This document shows, piece after piece, positions 46,531-57,899 of a DNA stretch of 64,000 nt. The DNA is taken from positions 62,001-126,000 of the forward strand of contig CADCXA010000030.1 of assembly GCA_902806565.1 (NCBI GenBank), read 5' to 3'. Each line of letters begins with the position of its first letter. The first letter of the stretch is position 1. The notes beneath the pieces were generated by a model that worked only from the letters and a program-made list of their open reading frames with translations, did not search any database and was not told where the DNA came from. Made by a program: the position numbers and the translations under genes. Origin of the DNA: Hypoxylon rubiginosum (Eukaryota > Ascomycota > Sordariomycetes > Xylariales > Hypoxylaceae).

Positions 46531-47905
46531 ATGGCGTCTTTCCCCATTTCGACCCCTTCACCCCCCGCTCGGGTGCACACTCCAGGCAGCCCAAAGTTCG
46601 GATACAATGATTCCTGGGAACCTTACACTCCCAGAAAATCCGCCCGAATTTCCGCCCAGCGCGCAAGTCATCGTACTCCATCGCCGCGTGCCTCATCCCA
46701 ACGCCGCTCCCGCCTACCCACAAAACCCACCTTCGACGCATCCACGCCTACTGCTTCCCCTCAAAAGAAGCGTCAGCCCGCCATGGATTCGGTTCGTCGC
46801 GCACCGGGCGCATTTTCGGCCCAAGGCACATCTGCTACTAAATCTCTAGGAACTGGTTCGCAGCATAAATCCAAGCCTACCACAACTACTTCTCGAAGCG
46901 CAGCTATGCTTCCTACACCTGCCAAGACACCTCAGAAGCAACCCGACGAGAAGATGAAGGCTAACGTTCGTGCCGTTGCGCGCAACCTGTTCTCCACTGA
47001 ACCCGAGACTATGCCAACGCTCAAGAGAAAGGCCAAGAAGTACAGCGGCCTAACGCTTGACAGCTTCACCGCGGAAGAGATAAATGACCCTATCGAAATC
47101 TTTACCGACTCGCGCGACCGCGTCCCTGAGGTAGACAATGCCGACGAGAACCCTTTCTATGGCGATTATGTCGCCACGCCCATCCAAACGCGATCCAGAG
47201 GCAAGCGGGTAACCATTCCTGGCGAAGGCAGGCAGGACATAGACGAGGTTCTAGACCGAGAGGATGGAATTGTCTACGTGTTGTAAGTTATTAACCCCTT
47301 TTTACCTAATGTCTGACCAATCATCCTAACAATTTATTCTACATAGCCGAGGCAAGAAGATCTTTCGCAAGTTTGCATCAGCAGAAGGTGAGGATGCAGA
47401 CTCGGCTAGTCAGGCAGATGAAGAAGACATTGATGCCGAGTTCGGCACCGCTGCTTCTCGTAAGCGACTACGACCAGTGACTCGCTCATCCGTCAAACCT
47501 CGCCTACTCTTCCCGACCTCCCAGAAGAAGGGTAAACAGCCTGCCAACACGGCTGCCGACGAGGACGATGATGAGGAAGCAGCTACGGACATTGAGGAGC
47601 ACATACTGGAAGACGTCGAAGAGGATCAAATAGAGGAACCTGTAACTCCGGTGAAGGTGGTCGAGAAGAAACCAGGCACTCCCCCTACTCCACGATTTGC
47701 ACCCAGTTCTCCTCCCGGCACGGTCAGAACCACCCGTACCACCAGCAAGATGCAAACTGATGATGCACCCCCTAAACCCCCCAAGTCGCACAGCCCCTTC
47801 GATGGCTGGCGTCGATCTAAGAGTCGAGCTGGACCTCACGGACAGAAGCGAGAGGGAGAGGCACTAACTGGACCCCACGAAGTTTCGAAGCGCCAGCGTG
47901 CCTAG
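46531..47905 (+). CDS. Unidentified basic, TP-rich, probably nuclear protein, two exons
   Basis: Exons are 46531-47282 and 47347-47905 (436 aa); the 64-nt intron has a CCTAAC branch site and the join gives GIVYVF-RGKKIFRKF. The N-terminus is rich in SP/TP sites and basic residues (YTPRKSARIS, RTPSPRASSQRR, LPTPAKTPQK), typical of CDK substrates. The middle has the best candidate for a conserved module (about 150-260): VRAVARNLFSTEPE, KRKAKKYSGLTLDSF, FTDSRDRVPEVD, NPFYGDYVATP and REDGIVYVFRGKK. An acidic stretch (about 315-345) precedes another SP-rich region (SPFDGWRRSKS), and the end KRQRA may be a nuclear signal. I do not recognise the family. A cell-cycle or transcription role is only an inference from composition and neighbours. 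The start is the ATG preceded by a good context (ACCAATATGG). Confidence 0.8.
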
Positions 47906-49098
47906 TCAGCCGATATGTGTGAGGTCTTGATCCAGTTCCAGCATCTAGGAGATCCTCGTGATGTGTAAGACCGTGAGACCCAAATTCGGGCCTACATTCT
48001 GTATTGGTTGTTTTTTTCTTCTTTTCTTTTGTCCCCTTGGCAGGCGAGGATACGGGACAGCAAGCAAGGGAAATGGAAGCCTCAATTCTGTCTAGGAGTT
48101 TAGCTCGTTTTACTGGATGCCTATGATCGTCGGATATGGCACTGGCGAATACCAAAAGGGATGGTGAGAGTACAATCAGGTTAATGGCGGCGAGGAATCA
48201 TCCCGCATAAGTTGCCTACATAGGTAGATAGCATGCCTCATAATGAATCGACTGGTTTCAGGAATTTCTACGGATGAGTCTAAATCGTGCCTGATAACAA
48301 TTATAGTTGCGAATGGTTCCTTATACCTCATATTATTAAATCGTCGAGGGCATTTTGTTTTTTTCCTTCCTCTTAAATATAGGTAATCTCCCTTGTTTGC
48401 TACAACTCAGAGCTTCTCTATTCCCAAAGCTGCGTACAACTAGCCACGCAGACCCTTATTATCGTATGTAGCCATAGTAGTATCGGTGTCGTGGCTGGTA
48501 GAGCAACCTTTCCACAGTTCAGTTCACATGTTACTTGTAGGAAGTTTGTCTGGACTCATTGGTTGTTCAATCTGCCGGATGAACAGCTTACCACTCAGAA
48601 TATGCCTATCTCCAAGTAGGATATCTCCAAGTAGGACCAGAGTATAGGTGTCTGATACTGATATTGGAGTAGGTTCACATATGCGACTCACGTATCTAAT
48701 CGTCCTATGATTTTCTCCCGGCCTTGTTCGTGGTCACTTCCCCTTATGCGCTAGTAATCCATCATACCTCTTACAAGGTGATAGCGTTGGTGTCGGAATA
48801 TCACGTCATTACGTATATGTACGATTGTAAACAGTCTCAGAAGCAATAGCAACCTGCATTAGAACTGCCCCGCCCCCGCCTAAATTTCCTGTACACATCC
48901 GCAATTCGGCCATTTATTAAGATACTTAAACTCTCGACATCTTCCGCTCCTTAGCACCATCTATGCCTCTACATCCATGCCTCCTTTAGTCATAGACCGG
49001 ATTATTCTGAATATCAACTGTGCTACTGTCATCTCTAGCATTTTCAAGTCCAATTGACCTTCGAATAGCATAAGATAGCCCGATAGTATTGCTCTATC
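47906..49098. other. Intergenic region between the TP-rich gene and PBY1
   Basis: Nothing coding is supported. A duplicated block ATCTCCAAGTAGGA occurs at 48609-48622 and 48623-48636, and a T-rich pyrimidine tract lies at 48009-48030. Confidence 0.4.
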
Positions 49099-51881
49099 AT
49101 GCACATTTTAGTGACGAACGACGACGGTCCGCCGTCCCCGACATCCTCGCCCTATGTACACAGTCTAATCCGCGAGCTTCAGAAGAGAGAGCATACCGTT
49201 TCCGTATGTCTGCCACATACACAGCGCTCCTGGATCGGAAAGGCCCACATGATAGGCCAGACTGTGAAACCGCTCTACTACCGGCCATCCGCCACCTTCG
49301 ACCCGACCCCCAGTGCCGCATCCAAAGCCCAGGGTAACACATACACGCGGCCCAGCAAGAACGATCAAGAGGAGGAGTGGATCCTCGTTGACGGCACTCC
49401 GGCAAGTTGTGCCCAGATCGGCCTCCACCATTTCTTCCAGGAGAAGGGGCCCGTCGATCTCGTGGTGTCGGGTCCCAATTATGGCCGAAACACGACAGCC
49501 GTGTTTGCGTTAAGCTCCGGCACGCTGGGCGGAGCACTCGAGGCCGCCGTGTGCAGGACGAAGTCCATTGCACTGAGCTATGCCTTCTTTAGCCGCAACC
49601 ACGACCCTGCTATCATCGACGGCGCAGCCCGGCACAGCGTTCGTGTCATTGAGAAGCTCTACGCTCAATGGCCGGAGGACAAGAGCGTTGACCTTTACTC
49701 TGTCAACGTACCTCTCATCGAGGGCGTCGGAGAACGAAAGACGCTGTGGACAGATATGCTACAGAACTATTGGGGTGAAAATGGTGCCTGTTTCGAAGAG
49801 GTCGAAGGCAGTGTTGGGGACGAGGATGAGGAGGAAGAGCGAATCAGAGAGGGTCAGGAAGCTGGCGTTTCTGGGGATTTTGGGTCAGGAGAGGATGGTA
49901 AAGCTGTCAAGGAAAGCCAGACGCGATATCCTCACAGGCATTTCAAGTGGGCCCCCAAGTTCACGGACGTTCATAAGAGTGTCGAAGACTCGTCTCCAGG
50001 AAATGACGGATGGGCGGTAAAGGAGGGTTTCACCAGGTGAGTTCGATTCCCCCCTTCCCCCTTTCTACTTATACTCTCTACCCACGACGCCACACATATT
50101 CCTTGGGGCTAACGTACCATGTAGTGTAACACCAATGAAGGCAAATTTCTGGAATGCGGCGACGAACCTACACGGAGGGGAACTAAAACTGTGAGTTGAG
50201 TCTACTGCATTGCGTTTGGTTTTAGACGGGGGATGGCAGCATCATAGACAGCTGGGGATTTGCATGGCCGCATAGCCGGCCCGTCAGATAGACAAAACCC
50301 CATCATCTTCGGTGGTAGATCATATGAGATATGAGATACGATGAATGTGGTCGTCGATTGTTCTACGTGTGTCGAATGCTTGCTTGTGCATATGTCCTTA
50401 GTTGCCGTTTCTCATTTCTCGTCTTTTCCAGGGATACTTCAGATTCTGAAGGTACACAAATGCCCATGTCGACTTTGATATACCGGCCAAAGCAGCATTT
50501 CTACGCCTTGGTTGCCTACGAAGATCCTTACGTCCAACCACTCATACTCTCTGCTTTGCAGAAACTCTTTCCACCCGAAGCGTACACCTTACTCTCAATG
50601 CCTGAGCCTACAGTTTCTGGTGAGCCGGTATCACTTGACAAATTAGTCTCGGGCGATAGTAATGGCCACATACTGCAAATCACACCCTACGAAGCCATCG
50701 ACTGGGATTACGTAGACTCGCACTCAGATACGTGTCTAGTAAACAGTTACATGCTACGTAAAGCCTTGATACGGAAGCATTATCTATCCGCAACGGTGGA
50801 GCAATGGGTAGCCAAACGCCCGGAATCCGTGCTCAAAACACACGTGAAAAGAAGCGAAGCATTTGAGCTGGACTACGCCGAATTCCTTGACGACGCCCTG
50901 GTCGAGGCGTTCGACCTGCGCGCGAGTCTAGACCGGAACGCAGAGGCGCAGCCGGGCCACGAGACGGAATGGTGGATCCTCAAGCCCAGCATGAGCGACA
51001 GGGGCCAGGGCATCCGCCTGTTCAGCACGATGAAGGAGCTGCAAGACATCTTTGACCAGTGGGAAGAGGATCTCCCCGATAGCGAGAACGAGAACGAAGA
51101 CGAGGAGGACGGTAGCAACGACGCCGCGGCTGACGACGAGGGTAATCCTTCCGGCATTACGACCTCGCATCTTCGTCACTTCGTGGCTCAGCCCTACATA
51201 CACCCACCGCTGCTCGTGTCCGGGCCCGGCAGCAGCCGCAAGTTCCACATCCGCACATACGTCGCCTGCGTGGGGTGCCTCGACGTGTACGTGTACAAGC
51301 AGATGCTCGCGCTTTTCGCAGGGCATCCCTACGCGGCACCCACCACTGCTTCTGCCGGAGGAGACCAGCAGCTGATCGACCTCGAGGCGCACCTGACCAA
51401 CACGTGCCTCCAGCGGTCGGTCCGCGACGGCACGGTGCAGCGGTTCTGGGACGTGCCGCTGGATGCCGATAAGAAGCGGGACGTGTTCGCGCAGATATGC
51501 GCGATCACCGGCGAGGTATTCGAGGCGGCGGCCCGGACGATGCTCATGCACTTCCGGCCGCTGGCCAACGCGTTCGAGGTCTTCGGCCTCGACTTTTTGG
51601 TGGACGCGCGGGGCACCGCGTGGCTGCTCGAGGTCAACGCGTTCCCGGACTTCAAGCAGACGGGCGACGAGCTCACGCCGCTGGTGGCCGGGCTCTGGGA
51701 GGAGGTGCTGGGGAAGGCCGTGGGGGGGTTCTTTGGTGGTGGCGGCGGCGGCGGAGGAGAGGGAGAGGGGGTAGGAATGGGGGCGGGGCGGAGAGGCGGC
51801 GGCGAAGGTGAAGGTGACGGTGAAGGTAACGGGGAAGGCGAGCAGCTGGTGCTTGTGAGACATGTAGATCTAGGTCGGTAG
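49099..51881 (+). CDS. PBY1: Pby1-type fusion of a SurE-like phosphatase and a tubulin-tyrosine-ligase-like domain, three exons
   Basis: Exons are 49099-50036, 50125-50190 and 50432-51881 (817 aa). The N-terminal half is SurE-like: MHILVTNDDGPP with the metal-binding DD pair, VDGTPASCAQIGL, and VVSGPNYGRNTT. The acidic insert after residue 235 is disordered. The middle exon supplies SVTPMKANFWNAATN. The C-terminal half (from about 350) is a TTL-type ATP-grasp: WWILKPSMSDRGQGIRLF, FHIRTYVACVG, HLTNTCLQ and WLLEVNAFPDFKQTG. The same two-domain order defines yeast Pby1, an mRNA-decapping-associated protein of P-bodies. The C-terminus is a Gly/Glu-rich low-complexity tail with nine Gly in a row. 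The original SurE nucleotidase activity and the ligase substrate are unproven in fungi. Confidence 0.92.
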
Positions 51882-54800
51882 ATCCAGATTAGAAAAGTTA
51901 ACTTGAACGTGAGTAACCTTCGGGGGATCCTACACATAGCTCACGTGGTCGTAGTTACGCAAGCACACGGATACACTCATATAGCCCGGTTCTCCTGAGT
52001 GTCGTACCCGGGAGGAGAAGGATCGCACCGTGTACGAATACCGCGAGACGCAGCAGGCCAATAGTTCTCCTATCTACTTGCCGAGTTCGGACATCGTAGC
52101 AAGTTTGTCCGTCCGCACGCGTACGATGGCATACGTCGCACACAGATAACCTGGTTCAAATCGCATAGCCTCCTGGTAACGGTAGTACATGTGCTACAAG
52201 ACCGAATTGCCTATGCAATGGGCCGGCGTCGTACGGATCGTCTAGCTCGTGCATGAGGAAATCAATCGAATAGCTTAACGTTACGACGAAAGGGCAATTC
52301 TATATACCTACCTGCTTGGTGGTTATAGGTGGCTATATGGCTCGGGATACGACTTAAGAGTAGGTAGGCGATGGTAAGTTAGCCAGTGGCCCCAATTGGT
52401 GTGAAATCTCAGTATATGATGCTATAGAGCTAGGCTGTATGTCTGTAAGCTTCCATGTACATTCACCGAGGTAGCCTACCTCGTAGACCTGGGTTCTATT
52501 TGCTACATCGGTATTTCTGCCTTGGATCAGCCCCTTGCATTTATTTATATTTCAGTTAGCTAACATGCAAAAGTTAATCAAAATCGGTTTTGACTGTATT
52601 ATGACTACGCCAATGAGCATGGCAATAGTAAACTTGCTGCAATATTTCATAAGTTTTATATTTCCGAAAGACACGGTATATGAAGGCTTTGCTTTACATA
52701 TTAGGTACTTAAGTACGTTACGAACTCGACATGTTTCAACGGTATATTAACATTCACTTCAGTAGACATTTGACAGATTTGAATAATATCTACGGCTCAA
52801 GTAAGACTCGGAGAAGTGATAACTATAGGTAAGCCTGGAACCTAGGAGTTCAATGCACGTAATTTTGGCATACAGCACAGTAAAGTGTCAGATCAGGCAC
52901 TCTTCTAACTTCATCTTATATACATGGCTCAAGCTCAGTGGTGCCATCCTTCAATCTTTTAAGAGGCAAGTGTATCTGAGGCTATGAAGCCAAGGACCTA
53001 AAGTGTATCAGAATCTGGTACCGCACGTCTTACTAGGCGTAAGATGAGCATCCTGATGCGCGTGAAGGCCAGCTAGTTTCCAAAAAGTCTTGGACTTATG
53101 AAGGAATCAACATATTATAGTTTATTAGAGCAGCTAGAAGCCTCTTGCGTGCTTCCATGTGCCGGGACTAGGAATGTCTTGACGTTCCTTAGTAGCTCCT
53201 TGGGTCATCAAGTTACTTGATCATGACGACAGACAAGGAGCTAGTTTAAATGAGCCCGTAAGAAGACAAGACTTTCTGACTCGGGAAGCTTGTCGAGCAT
53301 AGCACTGCCACACTGAGGTTACCATGACTTGATATCGAGCCCTATTTCTATTGGACGTTCCGGAATGCAGATTCGAGCCCGATACTATGGTGAGAAAGCC
53401 AAGTAGCTTTTTCGATACTCCAACGGCAGAGTACAGTGCCACCTCATAAATGTGTACGGCATATTTTTGCACAGCCCCCCGCTGTGTATCGCACCGATGA
53501 TCTATCTATCGGATACTGGCGTTGTAAGATGACCACGTTTTCTTCTCTTGATGTGTCGAAAATGTAAACGTGGTATGCTTAGAAAATACCTGCATATCAA
53601 ACGTGTATAGATGGGGATGAACCCCAGCCTTGGCGTAGCTTATTTTACACATATCGATATATATATTGGTAGGTTAATTGCTGTGCCGCCGGGATGCATA
53701 AGGTACGCATGCTGCGGTAGTACTATGTATATGATATATTGCGCGTCGGCGTTTTATCGATGGATGGTGGATGGGTAAGGGCATAGAAATAGACAGCGAG
53801 CTGCCCGGTCTGCAGTATAAGCTTCTTCAAAGGGACATATACGTGAAGACTGCCAACAAGTCATACTGCATAGTCCTATCAAAGCTGAAAGAACCGCATA
53901 TGTAGGTACATACCTAGGTACATAAGGTAAGTGACGAGACGGCATCGAGTGAGCTGTATATTGCAGCTGAGCCGCAACCACGCATCCTGGAAACTCGTGG
54001 TATCTGGTAAAGTAACGGACCGGTCGAAGAGATCCATCAATCAGACGAATTTGTTCGGCCGAACGTGCGAATGGCACCGGCAGCTTGGGAATCCCCCATG
54101 ATCCCATGCAAGTGCTTACTATTGTACCGCAGCGCACCTACAAAAGTTCCTTGTCTGGGAATAGGAAGCTCGGGCTCTTCAATTGTCAAAATATATTTTC
54201 TGTACTTTCATTACAATTACATAAAAAAAGGAACGAACACCGACGCTGGAAAGTTTGCCTCGGGTCTCACAATGAAAAGGATACGAATATGATATCGGAG
54301 ATGTTACTGTTTTCCGAAAGAAATCGTCATCTCGGGTGGCTGTCTTTCGACAACACGATACCTAAACGTATTTCTATCATCATCCAGCATTGAGAGCTTT
54401 GATACGCAATAAAAGAATCCAAGGCGCGGGATCGCGGATCGCGTCGCCAGATAAACAAGGTACCCGCCTATTCCCCATATTTTCACATGTGATATCCTTA
54501 AAGCGCCGATTTGCGCTTTTGGCTAATGACCGCACGTACGTGTATGGGGAGGTATATTTATGCTGATATTGTTTTGAGGGTTGAAGTTTTTCGTGAGTAA
54601 TTTTGTTTGCTTCCCCACGGCCATGCCGCCGAACTGGGATTGATATATGTATGATATTATTCATGTATTTTTTAAATGTATTTTTATTTAAAGCGGGGAT
54701 AGGGGAATAGGAGTCAGGTTACACGAAAATAAAAGGAAAAAAGGGGATTGTGTTACTGTGTTACTATGTTACTAACAGCCTGCGTCGAGCTGACTGCAAG

Positions 54801-57800
54801 CCATTCTTCCTTTCTTACCTATAAAATAAGTGAGGTATTGGTGCTGCGTAATATCACATCCCGCTTACCACGCGGTCGAGAAAAGCAAAGCAACAAACTG
54901 CCCTTCCCAATGAGCCCAATGAGAGCGGTTTGTGGTGCCCCACGTGGGATGGAATGTGAAACCTTGGGCAGCTCTTATGTGAAGCTACTCGCATGGCAAC
55001 TGTATGAGTGGTCCGACAATTGGCTGTTATATGCGACAGCGAGGCTGACATGACTGGCTGGGCTGACTGTCTCCGACGGGTTTACCAAGTTTGATAGACT
55101 GAGAAGAGGGGGTGAAGGTCTCTTGCTTACTGATGACCCGGACATTGTTAATATTCGTTTGGTAGACAATGACAATGACACAGACTACGATGTCTACCAT
55201 CTACCAAGAGCAAGCTGGTTCCTGACAAGAGTCGTTTCTGGGGCATCTTGGCTGAACACGAGGCATATTGCCAAGTGTGGGCTAGCTACGGTGTAAAGTT
55301 GGGCATCGTCTTAGGCCTAACCAAGGTCAGACATTGATGCCCGTGGGCGTTATTGACCGCAACTTATTAGGCAGTTTAGGTAGCTAGCTTCGTGGAGTAT
55401 GTGGAATTGGAAGACGTGTGCATGTATGTAGAGGTGAAAAGAATGAGAGAAGAAGCCGGTCTTAATGTACGGTGCTAAGAAACAGAGGGAGAACTCGGAT
55501 ATCTCCATTGGAGTAGGGATGGGTTGGGCGCATTCTGAAAATTCACTTTGAGAATTGAATATATGACGCCCTCTCGAATATACTACTACTCATGGCTTCT
55601 GCTTTTCGTTACACAGAAGGTCTCATGTTTGGTAACTAGACCCAACTAGCTTTAACTAGCTTTTACTTCTGTTCTACATCGAAGTCCGGACTCCTGAGTG
55701 AGGCAAAAATTAGATACAACACGTAGGAGACTGGCTGACTGGGACTCCCGCAACGATGATCGAGATGGACCCGAATAAAATGCATGGCGCCCTAGTCACT
55801 CACTTCCGACTTCTACGCTAGGCCAGTTACATGTATTAGTCTGTCAGTCTGCGTGAGTACTTGAATACATCCTTTTTGCACTGCCTCTCTTGGCACTATC
55901 ACAACCTGGCATTAGGTAGCCTCTAATTCGCCGAATGCTGCGTAGCCTTTCCCTGAAGAGTAATAACCGACGGCCACGATTGTACTTACCCACGTAAGGT
56001 ATCCGTCCAGCGAGAAACATTGAAGGGATCCTGGGTCGTGACCCGAACCTGGGGGGGAGAGATTTTTCATTACCAGTTGCGAGCAGACTGGCTGGCTGGC
56101 TGGCAGGTCGGGCAGGTTGAGATAATGCGAAGGAAGGATGTCATGACGATTAGGCCTTTTATTTGAGACCCGTATTCTGTCTTTGGCAATTTACCAAGAC
56201 CGACTACCGACCACGTAGTCCAAGTGTGGTTATGTTGCCAGGTTGCTGCCAAGTGAGAATGATACAGAGCAATGCTAAGGTTGTGTAAGAAGGGTTAACT
56301 TTGAATTGAAATTGTTGCTCGGCTCAGGTATATCTCAGATATATACAGGTAACATAGGGGTAGGCAGACTGTAGACTGTAGATGTGTCACTAAGGAGGTA
56401 GGCTAGGAGGGCTAGGAGGTATATATATGAAAATGTTGACCATCAGATTCAGCAGTAGGTATTGAATAAGGTACATACAATACACGCTATTGAGTGTGTA
56501 GTACACACACATGTGGATTTACTGACAGAGGAGTGACCTGTATTTTGTGTATGTGCGACTTTGAGGAACTTAGATAAATTCAATTGTTGGCATTGTTTGG
56601 CCGCTGAAGGAAGTCTCTTTTCATGTACCCCCCAAGCCCCTGGATCGGTACCTCGGTTTTTAGTGCAAGGTACCTGGACCCATACTGACCACTGACCATA
56701 CCGGTTAGGTACCATAGCAGATCCCTGACCCCCATTCATCAAGATAATCCCAATTGGCCCTACTTCGTCTACTTCGTATTTTGTACCTCTGCTAACTGTT
56801 ACTGCTGTTTCTTTCTTTCTCATCCAACTTTTGTCCATTCCTTCTGTCATCATTCCTTCTTTGCCCTCTGGCAATCCTTTTGTTTGTTTTACTATCACCG
56901 ACAGAAACAGGTCCCTCTGGGCCCGTTCTGTGTGCTGCAAACAAGAAGAATTGACTATTGTCGTTGGGAACTGAGAATAGCTTCCATCTCACCTTTGCTC
57001 GCCCGCGCCACTTCGTCAATTCTCACAGGATCGGGTAGACCAGTCCCGTTAGCTTTCCAGCGATAACCTTTTGCCTTTTCGCCTGGCTTTTGGCTTTTTG
57101 CCTTTTGGCTACATGTACTCGAATCAGTAACTCTTGCAAGTGCCCATTGCCACTGCAATCGATCTTGCACAGCCTCCTCGTCTCGTCTCCTTTTCCTGTC
57201 TTACGGCATCCGGGTTTACTTGACTCCTAAGGTGCCTACCAGATATCTGTGCCCCGTTTAGCTGTTACAGATACCTTCCCCGAAACATGCCATAGCTTTT
57301 CGTTAATACCGTCGTCGTATTGTTTACACCTTATCCTTGCGAAAACATCCATATTCCCGTATCCAGGTCCCGACCCTTTCGACCATCTTGACCCTCTCTA
57401 TCTCCGACCGCCATCCGTCCGTCGCTCGCGACCAGCACCCCCGAGAGTCGACCCGAAAACACGAATCAGTACATACTACGTGCTATTCGTCATATCTGCT
57501 AAGCCTGGGGTCTTGAGTTTGTTGTTTCGTGCTTGAGCCTTCGGTATCTAGTGCGCCGAGGCAAAACAACAAACACAAATCAAACACTATACGACAACAC
57601 TTCACTGCGCCTCAGTCCGAGCGGAGACATCGTGCGAACTTCCGTAAACCTTCGGGTGTCCCAATTTTATAAGCCTATCCTGTGCGAAGGCACTTCGTTT
57701 ATTTCTGCAATTCGTGTCCCTTCTGCCTCACCAATATTGCCTTCCGTCGATGGCCGATTCTGAGCGCGTATCATTCCGCCTGTATCTGCACTTTTGCCTC

Positions 57801-57899
57801 CTGTTACGAGGCTGTGCTTAAGCTTGATAATCTAGGCGGTAGATTTTCTTAACTGTCTATAGCATCTTCAAGAGTATTTCTTCGACCAGCATTTACACA
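51882..57899. other. 6-kb stretch without a recognisable gene; right end is the PMC1 promoter and leader
   Basis: The longest frames (127 codons at 53754-54137 minus, 163 codons at 56449-56940 minus) have no recognisable domain. Much of 52400-54700 is AT-rich with ATATAT and TACCTA/TAGGTA words. A CTGG tetranucleotide run lies at 56088-56104. From about 56700 the sequence turns C/T-rich, typical of a long fungal leader before the Ca2+-ATPase. Confidence 0.4.
57810..57816 (-). promoter_or_regulatory. Crz1-like motif (CACAGCC) upstream of the Ca2+-ATPase
   Basis: The minus strand reads CACAGCC, 84 bases before the PMC1 start, matching the CAC[AT]GCC motif reported for the calcineurin-responsive factor Crz1 in Magnaporthe. 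A TTGTTTG (56880-56886), fitting the second reported motif TTGNTTG, lies 1 kb upstream. Both are short and could be chance. Confidence 0.25.

Noticed and set aside
50928..51863. 311-codon antisense ORF inside PBY1
   Set aside because: Shadow of the GC-rich TTL-domain exon; no domain on the minus strand.
53754..54137. 127-codon ORF on the minus strand
   Set aside because: No domain, no signal peptide, no good splice partner, and it lies in AT-rich gene-free sequence. Its residue pattern looks random.
56449..56940. 163-codon ORF on the minus strand upstream of PMC1
   Set aside because: It overlaps the C/T-rich presumed leader of the Ca2+-ATPase and has no recognisable domain or conserved pattern.
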